Program-made: the position numbers and the translations under genes | The notes under the pieces: generated by a model | Databases searched by the model: none | Told to the model about the DNA's origin: nothing | What the model saw: only the letters and a program-made list of their open reading frames with translations | Shown here: piece by piece, positions 24,423 to 37,800 of the stretch | How the letters are laid out: every line of letters starts with the position of its first letter | Numbering within the stretch: position 1 is the stretch's first letter | Assembly: GCA_907165275.2 (NCBI GenBank) | Contig: OU015658.1 | Location: 3,050,501-3,114,500 of the forward strand | DNA length: 64,000 nt | Direction: 5' to 3' | DNA from: Zygaena filipendulae | Taxonomy: Eukaryota; Arthropoda; Insecta; Lepidoptera; Zygaenidae

Positions 24423-25860
24423 GATAACTATGTATTTGTGATAACGATACGATCACTCGGGTGAAACCGCGTGGAACAGCTGGTATAAATTAAAACGCAC
24501 ACTTACGTACAATGTTTTAATACTAAGCAAATTATAAAACATACATACAGAGAACTGTAATCGGAACATTCGAAACGTTACAATCAAATTTTAATGAAAC
24601 TGATTAAAATCGTAATCAGGTAAAGTTATACTAACGTACATAATATGAAAACTTAATTCAAACAATCTTTCGAATAATAGGTACATATTTTTGTTCCAAG
24701 AAAGACAAAAGGGAATGTATGTATGCCAATGTTTTTATCGCGTTTAGTACGTATCTCTGTATATAGACTACACAGTATAGCAATCTCTGTTTTAGAAATA
24801 AATCAGTTTTATCATACAGTGAAAGATCTCTTTTAAACTTAGACAACAAATAACAAGTTACAATAACGATGAAAAAGAGTATTAGTAACCAGTCAACAAG
24901 TCAATATTGTAGCTAGAATTGTGAAAATTATAAAGCCTATTTCTATAATAAAATAAACAAAAAAATATACGAATGACTTGCGAACAATTTTAAAACCCAG
25001 GAACTAGCTCCACCCGCTGTAAAAATCATATTTGCACTATCTTTCTATATAAATAGGACTATCTTTGTATATAAATAGGAATTATATTCCACATTTATGC
25101 CACCGGGATCGGGAGCACCACTTGGTAACGGGTCGACAGATTTAGCTCATTTCTTTTTTTGTTGTTTTCGTTCTAACGGACGATGTAAGTATGACGGATT
25201 TTTTTTTTTGAAAAACCCGCAGGAAGTCAAGTCAGTCCAGTCAAAAAATGAAACCTTTTTGTTATTATATTTTTTAAACTATGAAGCTAAAATTGGCATG
25301 AGAGTAGTTTATATGTAAACGTAAGTAAAGAATTTTAATCTCGGAGTCCTAAATACTAATTACCTATCTTTTGTGTTAATTCTGTAGTATTTCCAAGCAC
25401 GCAATATTGTTTTTGGTATTTTTGTTTAAACTATTTGATATCAAGTTTTAATGCTGCAGAAATATAATTTAAAATTTATATATTTTACTATTGTTTTCTA
25501 TTTAAATAAAATAAAATATATAAATACTATGATTTTGTATAGCAGGTGGCGCTGTAACAATCGCCTGTAAGGGCCTTTACACAAACTCATCCAGCCAACA
25601 AAATAGCTACCTTTTAAACAATAGATCCGCACGACGCGACGGATGTTACGCACTATAATTCAGAGACGATCTTTGTTATAATAAAACACTAGAGATAATT
25701 TGTTATAATCAATTAAAAATATTCGTAGCACATGTCCATTAATGATTTCAACACACGTAAATCAATCACTTCAAGGGTTTTATCACGGAAAACATATTGC
25801 TTTGCAATAATTAGGTTACAGTCTTTAAAAGAAGATTTATATTATACGACGATATAATAT

Positions 25861-28800
25861 TTACGTTTTATTTACATCAACAACTTTATCGGAGCTATCT
25901 ACCGTTACAAGTTCTTTCTCTGCAACTTGGCCTTGTTCTTCTGGAGAACTTTCTTTGTTGTCTATAACTTTTTTGGTTGATTCCGTGTCAGCCGTAAGTG
26001 ATGTGTCAACATTATTGCCACTCATATATCCTGTGTCAATACTTATTGATTCTTTAGAAATATCTCTCTCCGGAGAGCTATTGGTTTCTACTATTACCTC
26101 ATCTGAATGTTTATTTTCGTCCTCTACTGTAGATGTCGAAAATTTTTTATTAGAACACTCGTCAATATCCAACAAATCTTGATCATTTCGTTCAAATGAA
26201 GTATTTTCGATAACAGTATTGCTACTGTCTATGCTATCGTCAAGTTCAGGTAACGAGGTATTTAATGCTTCTGATAAAACATAATCATTTACTGATTTTG
26301 ACTGACTAATCTCTTCATCTGGTACTTTATGTTCTTTATTAATTTCATTATTTGCCTCTAATAAAGGTTCACTGTTAGTGGTAACTGTGTTTTCTAATAT
26401 ACTATCAAGTACTTCTTGTACTGTGGTTTCCTTTCTTGCAACTTCACTTAACTCTGTTTCCTTACAAGTGTCGACTTCATTAGTAATATTTTTAGCAATA
26501 TCAGTTTCTTTATTGGCCTCTATTTCTACTTTTGACATTTCTGACACTATTTCTGTCTCAACTTCTTTAATACTTTCTTTGACAATATCCATTTCTTCAG
26601 CCACCTCTATTTGTTCTATATCCTCTTTAAACATATCGGTTGTAACTGTGTCTTTTAATTCTGGTATTAAAGCTGATTTGCAAATATCTTCACCATCAAG
26701 CAATAGTCTTACAAGAGCAGGTACCTTAGTACTATCCAAAAATTCAATTTGGAAAGTGCCACACTCTTCAGATGCAAGATAAGAAGCTAGTTTTTTCTTT
26801 AAATCCTTGTTTTCGTTGACGCCAGCTAATTGGCAACACTTTGCTAGTGGTTCTATCGCAGCTAGATCTTCTGGCAGATGTTTAATTTGTGAAGGTTCAC
26901 AAGTTGCTTCATTACCGTGATCTATGAACAGTACGAGGTAACCATCATCTGTGAACTCTTGAATTTTAGCTCTGTACCAAAGCTCATCCTCTGACCATAA
27001 AGCAGCACACATGGATCCAACTTTCAATTCCAGCACTGAATCAAATTCGAAACCGTTAACTAATTTGTTTGTTATTCTCTCTAGGTCCGTAATTGACTCG
27101 TCTAAATGGATATAAAAGTCTTCTAGTGAATTGAAGTGTGCCACTTTGCCGCTGCAGCCGACATATTCTTGACCAACCGGCGTAGGCCGCTCCGATGTGG
27201 GCTGTTCTTCACAGAGCTCTACAAGCTCTTCAGTAACAGATTTGCCTTCTTGATAGAGTTCTACAATTGATATATCACCTGATGCAATGAACTGAACATT
27301 GAAAATAGTAGCTCCTTCCGCTGCTAACTCACTGAATTTCACTTCAGATTTGCGTGACCACGACTTGATGTCTCGCGGTTTTTGGAGTGCACATTTTCTA
27401 GACAAAGCCGGCTTAACTTTCAATTCGTCTGGCAGACTTCTAAGTTCCGTCGCAATAGAAGCATTACCGTAATCCATGAATAGCACTTCAGTACCCTCAG
27501 ATCCGTCAACGATTACTTGCGCTCTGTACCAAGCGCCATCTTCTGGATATTTAGCAGCACAAATAACTCCTTCCTCTTTGTCAACTAGCTCTGGGAAATT
27601 TTCAGCGTCAACCATCGCATTTTCCATAGCCTGCAGTTCTGATGTGGCAGCTTCAAGTTGAATCCAAAACTCTGAGGGAGAGTTAACATGACTTGCAAAG
27701 CAGGAGGGCAGATCGCCGCACTCTGCCTCTTCAGATCTCGTAGCGTGGCCTTCTGATACTAATTTGTCTGTCAAATTCTGCCCGTTGACATATATGTCAA
27801 CGTACGTCGTAACATCTTTGAGAACTATGAGAGCGTCCACTGGGAGCGATAGATCTCCGCACAGCTGCGTGAAGTAGTCGGAGGCGGGCTCGGACCACTG
27901 CCCCGTGCCCGTGGGTACTGCATTGACGCTCGCCTTGACGGCGTAACGCTCGGAGTCCCTCAGGTGGTCCGGTATGACCTTGAGCAACCCCGGCTGGTTG
28001 TCCAACACGTCCGTGTTGCCGTAGTCGATGAAACGGACCGTGGTGATGTCCGAATCGGCGTCGAGTATCTCGGCGCGGTACCACTGATCGTCGGCGGAGT
28101 ACCGAGCGACGCACAGCGTGCCCATCTCGCGGCTTTCGATTTCAGGGTACGTCTCGACTTTAGCTTGTAGCTCGGCCTGAATTTCATCAATGGTGTTGAC
28201 TTTATCTGACATTTGCAACCAAAACTGGCCAGGCGAGTCGATGTGACTTATATAAACCTGCGTACAACCAGTGGGCAGTGAGACTGGCTCTTCGGTGACA
28301 GCTTCCGGCTTCTGTTCCTCTTCTTGAGACTCTTGTTGCGGTGTCGCTAGTTTGTCGTCAACTAATTTCATTGACAAATCGACTCCATCCAGATGCAGAT
28401 TGGCCAGCCAGCCGTCACTGCCCTCGGTGAGTGTAACTTGAATTGCTTTTTCTTGTGTCCATTCAACCAGTTTGCCGACAGCGTCGTCCTGTAGCGCCAC
28501 CAGGCCGAGACCGACAACCACAGCGAAGGCGCACGGTTCGAAGAATTGTGGATCGAGTTTTTTTAGTGAGTCTTTGGCCACGGTTTCCGTGTTGCCGTAA
28601 TCGGGGTATTGAACTTTCGCTTCAGTGTCCGTCGTGCTGGTGATGGTAGCGCGATACCAGTTGCCGTCTGCAGACTTGGCCGCACATAAGCCGTCCACAT
28701 CGAAACTGGTCAAAGCTTCAGGGGTTCCTATGAAAAATAAAACGAAAATTATTCACTATTTTTATGGGCATTCCACAATAAAAAAACTAAGAGCTTAGTT

Positions 28801-31800
28801 GCCTATTTCAGGCAATGAACTATTTCTTAGCGGCGGATATCCGTTTAAATAAACATTTTTTACAGAAATTGTGCTACTAATCTTATAAATGCAATAGTTG
28901 GAGAAAATGTGTGGATGTTTGTTACTCAATGCGCACAGCAATGCTGAACTGATTTCGATGCAATTTGACACACAAAGAATATTAGAACCCACGGGGAACA
29001 TAAATATTGAAGAAAAATGAAATTATGTATATAACTAGCTGTTCTGCGCGGTTTCACCCGCGACAATTTACAAACTTTGCCTTCCCTTTTTCATCCTCTT
29101 AGGCGTAGAATTTTCAAAAATCCTCATCAGTCATTCGGGACAAAGTATTTTATATCTTGTACTAGTTGTGCCCCGCGGTTTCTTCACCCGCGATAAAGTC
29201 GGCAATTTCCCGCGGAATTGTTCTATACAAACTTCGCAACCCCTTTGGGTTCCCCCCTTTCATCTCCTTAGGGGTGAAATTTTCAAAAATCCTTTCATAT
29301 CAGATGCCTACGTCATACAAAGAACACACCCTCCAAGTTCCAGGTCTCTACGACCGGCGGTTTAGGCTGTGCGTTGATCCGTCGGTCAGTCATTCGGGAC
29401 AAAGTATTTTATATCTTGTACTAGTTGTGCCCCGCGGTTTCACCCGCGTTAATTTCAGAGTTCCCGCGGGAATTCCGGGATAAAAAGTACTCTATGTGTT
29501 AATCTGATGTATAAGCTATATTATTGTAAAGTTTCATTTAAATCCATTCAGTAGTTTTTGCGTGAAAGAGTAACAAACATCCATCCATCCATACATTCTT
29601 ACAAACTTTCACGTTTATAATATTGTTACGTGCTAGGGTTCTTTATTCGGAGTTTAACACTAACTTTACAAAAACACTAGGTCTAGGTATCGCAACACAA
29701 ACACTAAACGACAGATCTCGAAGTCCAATAGTCTCGCCAAGGTCGCAGGTAGTCGCAGGTATCGCTCAAGATTCACTCGTAGTTATCGCTTCGAAAGCTC
29801 AAACTGAACTGCCCGTCCGGTTCGGTTGCGCTGTTTATATACCCAACCGAACGGGGCTCTAGAATGTTCGAGTTCAATGTGTTTTACCAGCCACTCGGCC
29901 GAACGTTTCTAGAATAGAACTTCTATCGACTTCGCTACTCCAATGTGTTTGCTTTACATTGCGTGTTTTGTATGCATCGCGCGTTTTGCATACATTGCGC
30001 GCTATCAATTTAGCTCGACCGCGACACTGCCCCCTTCTTAGAGATGCTCGTCCCGAGCGTCACTATTGCTGCCTTGATAACGTGCTAAGCGGTCGATGTG
30101 CACTATTTTGAAAGCTCCCCTTGGTTGACGTTGAATCCGATACGTCACGTCATTCATCCGGGTAACAACCTTGTACGGGCCTTCCCATCGAGTCTGTAAT
30201 TTCGGAGATTTTCCCTTTCGACGGATAGGATTGTGTAGCCATACAAGTGATCCCTCCTCAAAACCACTTGTATTCGCCCTCCGGTCATATCTCGTCTTCA
30301 TGTTCTCGCTTGACTGCAAACCATGCTCCCGAACCAAAGCATAGACGTCTTGCATCTTCTCCCGTAGATCGGAGACGTAGTCCTGCATCGATTGGGGGTC
30401 ATCTGGAGGTCCGCCTGTCAGTAGATCCACTGGTAGCCGTAGTTCTCTACCGAAGTTCACATACGCTGGGGTCGCCTTCGTGCTCTCATGCTCAGATGTT
30501 CTGTAGGCGAGTAGGAACAGCGGTATGAATTTGTCCCAATCTCTCTGGTGTTTATCAACCAGTTTCGCCAAATTCCTTTCTAGCGTCTGGTTAAACCTCT
30601 CCACCATGCCGTCGGACTGAGGGTGATATGGCGTGGTCCTCGTCTTGTGCATTCCCAAGATTTTGCACATTTCCTGAAATAGCTGGGATTCGAAGTTCCT
30701 TCCTTGATCTGAGTGGATTTCCAAGGGAACACCGAACCGACATATCACTTCCTCAACCAACTTTGAGGCTACTGTCGCGGCTTCCTGATTAGGTATGGCG
30801 AACACTTCCGGCCACTTGGTGAAATAATCCATGACGACCAAGAAGTACTTGTTCCCTGACTCGGTCACCGGAAAAGGTCCAGCCACGTCAACAGCAATTC
30901 TTTCCCAGGGTGCACCAACATTATAGAGTTGGAGGTTTCCGCGGGTCCTAGTTGACGGACCTTTGACTGCAGCACAAGTGGTACATTTGCGGCACCATTC
31001 CTGCACATCCTCTCGACAATGAAGCCAGTAGAACCTTTCCCTTACTTTTGTCAATGTTCTCTTCACGCCAAGATGTCCACCTGAAACCCCATCATGTATT
31101 TCACGAAGAACATCTTTCACCCTGGTCCTTGGAACAACTAACTGAAGATGGAACTCTCTGCCGTTAGGTTTCTCCCATTTTCGGTAAAGTATTCCATTCT
31201 GCAGAACAAAGCTGTCCCATTGGGCCCAATAGGCTTTAGTGACAGGGCTAGTAGGTGCGACCTCAACCCATTTTGGTTTGTCCGCACTACGTTTTTTCCA
31301 AGCCACGATGAGTCGAACGTCTTCATCATCTTCCTGAGCTTCTCTCATGGCTTCATCTTGCCACAGTCCCGGAGGGCTCGTTCTCGTAAGCTTAACAGCC
31401 AGTTCTTTCGACTCCTGTTTGACACAATGCTTACAATCCTCCGGGCATGGCCTTCTTGAGAGGGCGTCAGCGTTGCCATGGGCCTTCCCACTACGGTGTT
31501 CGGTGACGAAGTCAAACTCCTGGAGTTGTTCGATCCATCTGGCAACTTGACCTTCTGGATTCTTGAACTGAAGTAACCACTTCAAGGCGGCGTGATCAGT
31601 GCGAAGTGTAAACTGTCTGCCGATGAGGTATTTGTTGAAGTGTTGCAGCGTCTTTACCACTGCCAAGAGTTCCCTCCTTGTCACGCAGTAGTTCCGTTCA
31701 GGTTTCGACAATGATTTGCTAAAATAAGCAATCACGACTTCTTTATCGCCTTGTTTTTGAGATAAAACACCACCGATCGCCGTGTTGCTAGCATCTGTGT

Positions 31801-34800
31801 CGACAATGAACTGGCCGCAAGTTTGAGGGTAGCCTAAGATCGGTGTTTCACACAAACACTGCCTCAATTTTCGGAAGGATTCTTCGCAGCTTTCGTCCCA
31901 ACAGAATGGCTGTTTCTCTTCAGTTAGGCGATGCAACGGTTTGGCGATTTCAGAAAATCCTTTAACAAATCGCCTGTAGTACGAGCATAGTCCCAGGAAG
32001 GCTCGCACTTCCGTCTTATCTCTGGGAGTTGGCCACTTCTGTACTGCTTCAATTTTCTGTGGGTCAGTCTGGATTCCCTCGCTGGTGATTACGTGGCCGA
32101 GGTAATTGACTTTATTACTGAACAGATGGCACTTCTTCGGGTTCAGTTTTAAGTTGGCACCTCGTATCTTTCCGAAGACTTGCTCCAAATTCCGCAGGTG
32201 ATCTTCAAAGTCTCGACCCATGATGATGACGTCATCCAGATAGACTAGGCAGGCGTCTCCCACTAACCCTGCCAGTACACACTCCATGAGACGCTCAAAG
32301 GTAGCTGGCGCGTTGCATAATCCGAAAGGCATAACGTTAAACTGCCATAACCCTTTGCCAGTTGTAAATGCTGTCTTCTCTTTGTCTTTCGGATGGATTT
32401 CCACCTGCCAATAGCCAGATTTCAGGTCCAAGGTCGAGAACCATTGCATACCACTCAGGGTATCCAAGGTATCGTCGATACGTGGCAGTGGATAGCTGTC
32501 CTTCTTTGTGACATCATTTAACCGTCGATAATCTACACAGAACCGCATGCTACCATCTTTCTTCTTCACCAAGACCACAGGCGAACACCACGGGCTTGCG
32601 GATGGTTCTATAATCTTATTTCTTCTCATATTCTCTACCATGTCATTAACTTCTTTTTCCTTAGCAATCGGAATTCGCCTTGCTCGCTGCCGAATAGGTC
32701 TTTCATTCCCGGTGTCGATTCTGTGTTGAACTAACGACGTCCTTCCAAGATCTTCTTCCTGGGAGGAGAAGATATCTGCGTAGCGCAGCAGCATTTTCTT
32801 AGCTTTGAAGCTCTGCGAATAGGTCAGATTGTTCTTACAGCCGTCAAGAAGTTCTGTAATAGTAGACCCATTCTTGGTGTTGGACGCATCTGATTCTGCT
32901 ATCGGCATTGATTGACACTGCTTTACCCAGACAGCTTCCTCGCATTGTCCAACAACTTCACCCTTATTTAAGGTAACCTCGTGATTCTCCAGATTCACGA
33001 CTCTTATTACTGCAGTGTTTGTTCCTCTTACAAGGGTCCTTGCTGTCAGGAGTCTCTGGGTCAACGTTTTGCTTGGTGTATCTTCAATCAACACGCATCT
33101 TGGCTTGTTGTTTTTAGCTGATGGCAGCTTCACCTCTACTTGAGTTTGTGCTCGTCCAGGTATGACAACTTTGTTTAGGCAAGTCACTTTTCCAGTGGGA
33201 CCTCCAAGTATCAATATCTCCTCGTCGCCACACTTGAAAACGCTGTTAGTGACGTCAATTCTGCAGTTATGTTTCTTCATGAAGTCCAGGCCCAAAATGC
33301 ACTCGTCGATAATTTCAGCCACTATGACGTTGTGAGTGTACGGTACTTCTCCCACATACATTGTGACTGATATTTCCCCCAGGACGGGTATTGGCTGACC
33401 GGAGGCGGAAAGAAGCCGACAATCGACCTTCTTGCGTCCCAACGCACCTTCCACCATGTCCGGCTGAACTATCGTCCTAGAGGCTCCGGTGTCTATCGTC
33501 ATTTTGCAGTCTTTCCCATTAACCGTGCCGCATATCGATAGACTGTTCCCATTGCATGCCTGTGAGATGACCATTGCTGGGGCTTCTTTCATGCCAGCCA
33601 GTACCCGCCCCTTAGTCCTGGCTGTTACTCGTTTCCCTGACTCCTGATAGAGGACGGAGTCTCCTGCCTCTTTGTCAGTTCATCAAGTTGTTTCTGAAGC
33701 TTGATGATTTTTTCTGTCACCTCATCCTTCTTCGGGCAGGAAAACTGCAGGTGGCCTCGTTCACCGCATTTGTAGCACAAGGATCCAGTCTTTTTTAGGG
33801 GTGCCTTAATTACCTTAATCTCTTCAGTGACTTCCCGCAGCTTATGCGCACGCACATCTCGCCGCACTGCTTCAACTTCCAGGGCATGTGCCAGGGCATC
33901 CTTCAGCGAGGCATGATGACGAAGCCCCACTGCAGCCCTTATCTCCATGTCCCGGATGCCATCGACGAAGGCTTGCAAAATGTTTGCGTCCACCATCTTG
34001 GTGTCAGCCGTCGGGTGCGCTTTGCGGACAAGCTTCTCAACCTCCAGTGCCCAGTGTTGTAGTCCTTCTCCTGGACGCTGGACTCGATCTCGTAACTGGG
34101 CCCGGAACACGTGTTCAAGATGGCGCTCCCCATATCTGGATTCAAGGGCTTCCATCAGTTCCTTGAAGCCACTTCCTGAGCTAGGCAGTGCCTCTAAGAC
34201 AGACAATGCTGAGCCCCTGAGCGCCACAGTGAGAGCTGTCAGGCTCTGCTCATCCGTCCACCCATTAGCATTAGCGACGGTCTGGAACTGCTGCCGGTAC
34301 GCGGGCCAAGACGTAGTTCCGTCGTAAGGTGGCACCTTCACTCTTGGTCCCTGGACTACGGCGACGGCTCCACTTGATGTGATTCCCACAGTTTTAAGTC
34401 GCAACAATTCTTTTTGCAGTCCAGACACACCAGTTTCTAATCCTGTGACCCGCTCCTCGACTACATTCTTCAGTCCAGTAAGATCGGTTTCCAATACTGT
34501 GACGCGCCCTCCTACTGAATCGACGTCTTCACGGAGTTGCTTCACTACATTGCTGACCTTACCAACGGCCGCCAAAACCGTGTGAAGATTTTGCTGTTGT
34601 TCTTCACGATTTTGTTGTTGCTCTTCACGTATGACGTGAAGTAGTTTGGCGCGCTCCCTTTGATCTTCACGCATCTGGTGCATGCCCTTATTAATGCTCT
34701 CGACCATCGCCACCAAGCTCCGTATATCCAGAGTTGGTACGTCCGCTGCTCGTGCAGTAGTTGTAGTCCGGCCATGGCCGGTGGGCGTGGCCAGGTGGGC

Positions 34801-37800
34801 GGAGTCAGTGGGCGGGGCTTCGACGATGGGCGTGGTCCAGAGGGCGGGGCTTAGGGTAGGCGTGGCCACGTGGGTGGAGCCAGGAGGCGTGACCACTTGA
34901 CCGGTGGGCGGGGCCTCGGTGGTGGGTGGTACCGAATGGGCGGGACCAGTGGGCGTGGTCAGGTCGGTGGGCGGGGCCTCCATAGTGAGTGGAGGGTGGT
35001 GGGCGGGGCGAGTGGGCGGGGCCCGATGGCCAGTGGGTGTGGCCTGGCGGGCTGCAGGCGTAGCCCCCGCAGCACGTTGTGCCCTCGTCCTGACGCCTTC
35101 TTCGGCGATGTCTTCCCTCGGAGTTAGTGGCATCTCCAAATTTCACTTCCGACACCAAATTGTTACGTGCTAGGGTTCTTTATTCGGAGTTTAACACTAA
35201 CTTTACAAAAACACTAGGTCTAGGTATCGCAACACAAACACTAAACGACAGATCTCGAAGTCCAATAGTCTCGCCAAGGTCGCAGGTAGTCGCAGGTATC
35301 GCTCAAGATTCACTCGTAGTTATCGCTTCGAAAGCTCAAACTGAACTGCCCGTCCGGTTCGGTTGCGCTGTTTATATACCCAACCGAACGGGGCTCTAGA
35401 ATGTTCGAGTTCAATGTGTTTTACCAGCCACTCGGCCGAACGTTTCTAGAATAGAACTTCTATCGACTTCGCTACTCCAATGTGTTTGCTTTACATTGCG
35501 TGTTTTGTATGCATCGCGCGTTTTGCATACATTGCGCGCTATCAATTTAGCTCGACCGCGACAATATTAGTAGGATAGATAGATGAGACATCACGTCACG
35601 TGCATGTACTAACCTTCCTCGTAGAACGCGAACAGTTTGTCCAGCAGCAGCGCGATGGCGTCCGTGTCGCCGGCGCGCTGCAGGTAGAGCTCGTTGAGGC
35701 TCTCCGCGTGCGCCGCGTACGCCAGCCCGAAGTTGTGGTTGAACACGGCGCGCATGCACAGCGGCGCCACCTCGTCGTAGGCGCCCTCGTCCGGCTCGAA
35801 CGCGCGCACCTTGCGGCCCGTCGCCACGTCGTACAGCGTCGTCACCAAGCTGGAATAACACCCCCGAATGATCACTCACTTTCACTAGCTGAGCAGTGAG
35901 CCCTTATTCACTATGACCATAACACGATGTGTTCGTCACAAAGACTGCCTTTCTCACGCGTCCAAATCAAAATTTCATGATGATCCGTCATCCGTTGAGT
36001 AGTTAAGGCGTGAAAGCATAACAAACGAACAAAACCACATTAGCATTTATAATGGTAAGGACTATCACGTAAATAAGCGACACTCACTCTCAGCTTCCCC
36101 CCCTCCCCCGTACAGAAGACCACCGCGTGTAGTAAGTAATAGGTACAATAAAGCCTATGTTTTCTAAGTCCATAATAAGCAAAACTTCTGTGAAAACTCT
36201 GCTCTGTTTCGGATACATATACAGAATGCTTTCGATTACAGTTAACAAGATAAATTACATAATTATGTTGTGTATTTATCAGGTCCACTTTTCAAGAAAA
36301 GGAAACTCAAAACTATAATGATATACTGTACCTAATGCCGTCAACGTCGTTGATGTATACGATGAATTTATTCCCTGTGAGACGGCTCTTCAGTTCCTCT
36401 AAGGTCATCAATGTGTTGGACTCGCTGGTGTAGTTGTTCAGACAGCACTCCAGCGACTGGTAGTAGTAGACGCTCAGTTCGGTTGGCAGAATCGTCAGCT
36501 GAAACCAATTACATAGGGTTTTTTTTATCCCGGTATTCCTACGGGAACTCCGAAATTACCGAGGGGGACAGCTAGTAATGTTATAAGAGCCAGAGGTAAA
36601 GTTAGTGAGGTTGTAGGGGGTAATCTCTGGATCTACTGAACCGATTCGGTAAAAACTTATAGGTAGTTACAGTGATCATGAGTGACATAAAGTATCCCGG
36701 AATTCCCGCGGGAACTCCTTAATTAACGCAGGTGAAACCGCGGGGAACACCTAATATATTTTCTATGTTTATACACATGTGAATAATCAGAAAGAAGGTG
36801 CCAAGAGGCAAGCACTTTAAAGTATAACCATGTTATTTTTTCGAAAAAGGTTAGATTTCAAGATTTTTATTGAAATTGATATTGAAAAAAATAACCGAAG
36901 TGTTCAAGTAGCAACTTTGTTGGGTGTGATTGTACTTACGTTATCGGGTGACGTGACGATGGTGTTGCCGTAGTCGGGCAGCACCGCTTTGATGTTGGCG
37001 GTGTCCGAGGCGTCGGCCAGGATGGCGCGGTGCAGCCGCCCCTCGTGCCTGACGGTGCAGTGCACGCCCTCCGTCAGACTCTCCGCCGCCAACGGCGCTA
37101 GCTGGAATACCCATCATGTAGATTACTAGCTGTTCCCCGCGCTTTCGCCCGCGGTAATTTCGGAGTACCCGCGGTGATTCCGTGTTACAATATAGCTAGT
37201 GTTATTCAGGGATAATGTAGCATTCTGATGGTGAAATAATTGTTAGAATCGGTCCAGTGGTTTTTGAGTTGAATCGTAAACAAACAAATATTTCCCCTTT
37301 ATTTTATTATTTTTATTCAATCTTGCATAGTAATTATAGCAATTGACTTTAGCATCAACTCGATTCATTTCATTCATTCATTTCGATTCATTCGAAAAAC
37401 TCGATTCATGCTGGCGAGAAAATAAATAGTGGAAAACGATAAGACAAAACCACAGTTGTGGATCTGTAATTTTAAGGTTAAACCTAACATTATACTCACA
37501 ATATTAACATCAAAAGCGGCGACCGCCTTCTCCACCAGCTCCGCCTTGTCTAGATCGAGCTGCACATAGAATTTCTCAAAGGATTCCACGTGCGTCACTT
37601 TGCACAGAATCTGTTGGCCGACGACGATCGTTAGGTCTATGGCTTCATCTGCAAAAGAAACGAAAGTATTGTTAGTTTCTGGTGTTACTGCAATTATTAT
37701 GTACTAGCTGTTCCCCGCGGTTTCACCCGCGTTAATTCTGGAGAAAAAGGAACGTGTATGCAAAATTTCATGACGATCGGTTGAGTTATGAGTAGTTAAG

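Larger units (their letters stand above)
23100..25860. other. Intergenic DNA between the barren and tudor 3' ends
   Basis: Tail-to-tail interval. It should hold the 3' UTRs of both genes. No further coding signal was recognised. It includes a GC-rich patch (24066-24124), a perfect hairpin (24376-24422) and a 22-bp tandem duplication with 'tatataaatagga' near 25038-25082. Confidence 0.5.
29624..35563 (-). mobile_element. Ty3/gypsy LTR retrotransposon, nearly intact
   Basis: 5940 bp, transcribed on the minus strand. Two 403-bp LTRs (TG...CA ends) look identical when read side by side. ATAT flanks both ends (29620-29623, 35564-35567), a 4-bp target duplication. Order from the 5' LTR is primer-site region, gag, pol (protease, RT, RNase H, integrase), polypurine tract, 3' LTR. 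No envelope frame. It lies in tudor intron 10 in the same orientation as the host gene. Confidence 0.95.

Noticed and set aside
25955..26782. Ser/Val-rich plus-strand frames under the Tudor C-terminal tail
   Set aside because: Antisense shadows of the Glu/Ser/Thr-rich acidic tail of tudor exon 11.
29623..29862. 79-residue frame in the LTR, repeated at 35127-35399
   Set aside because: It lies inside the LTR repeats and appears twice only because the LTRs are identical; no protein similarity recognised.
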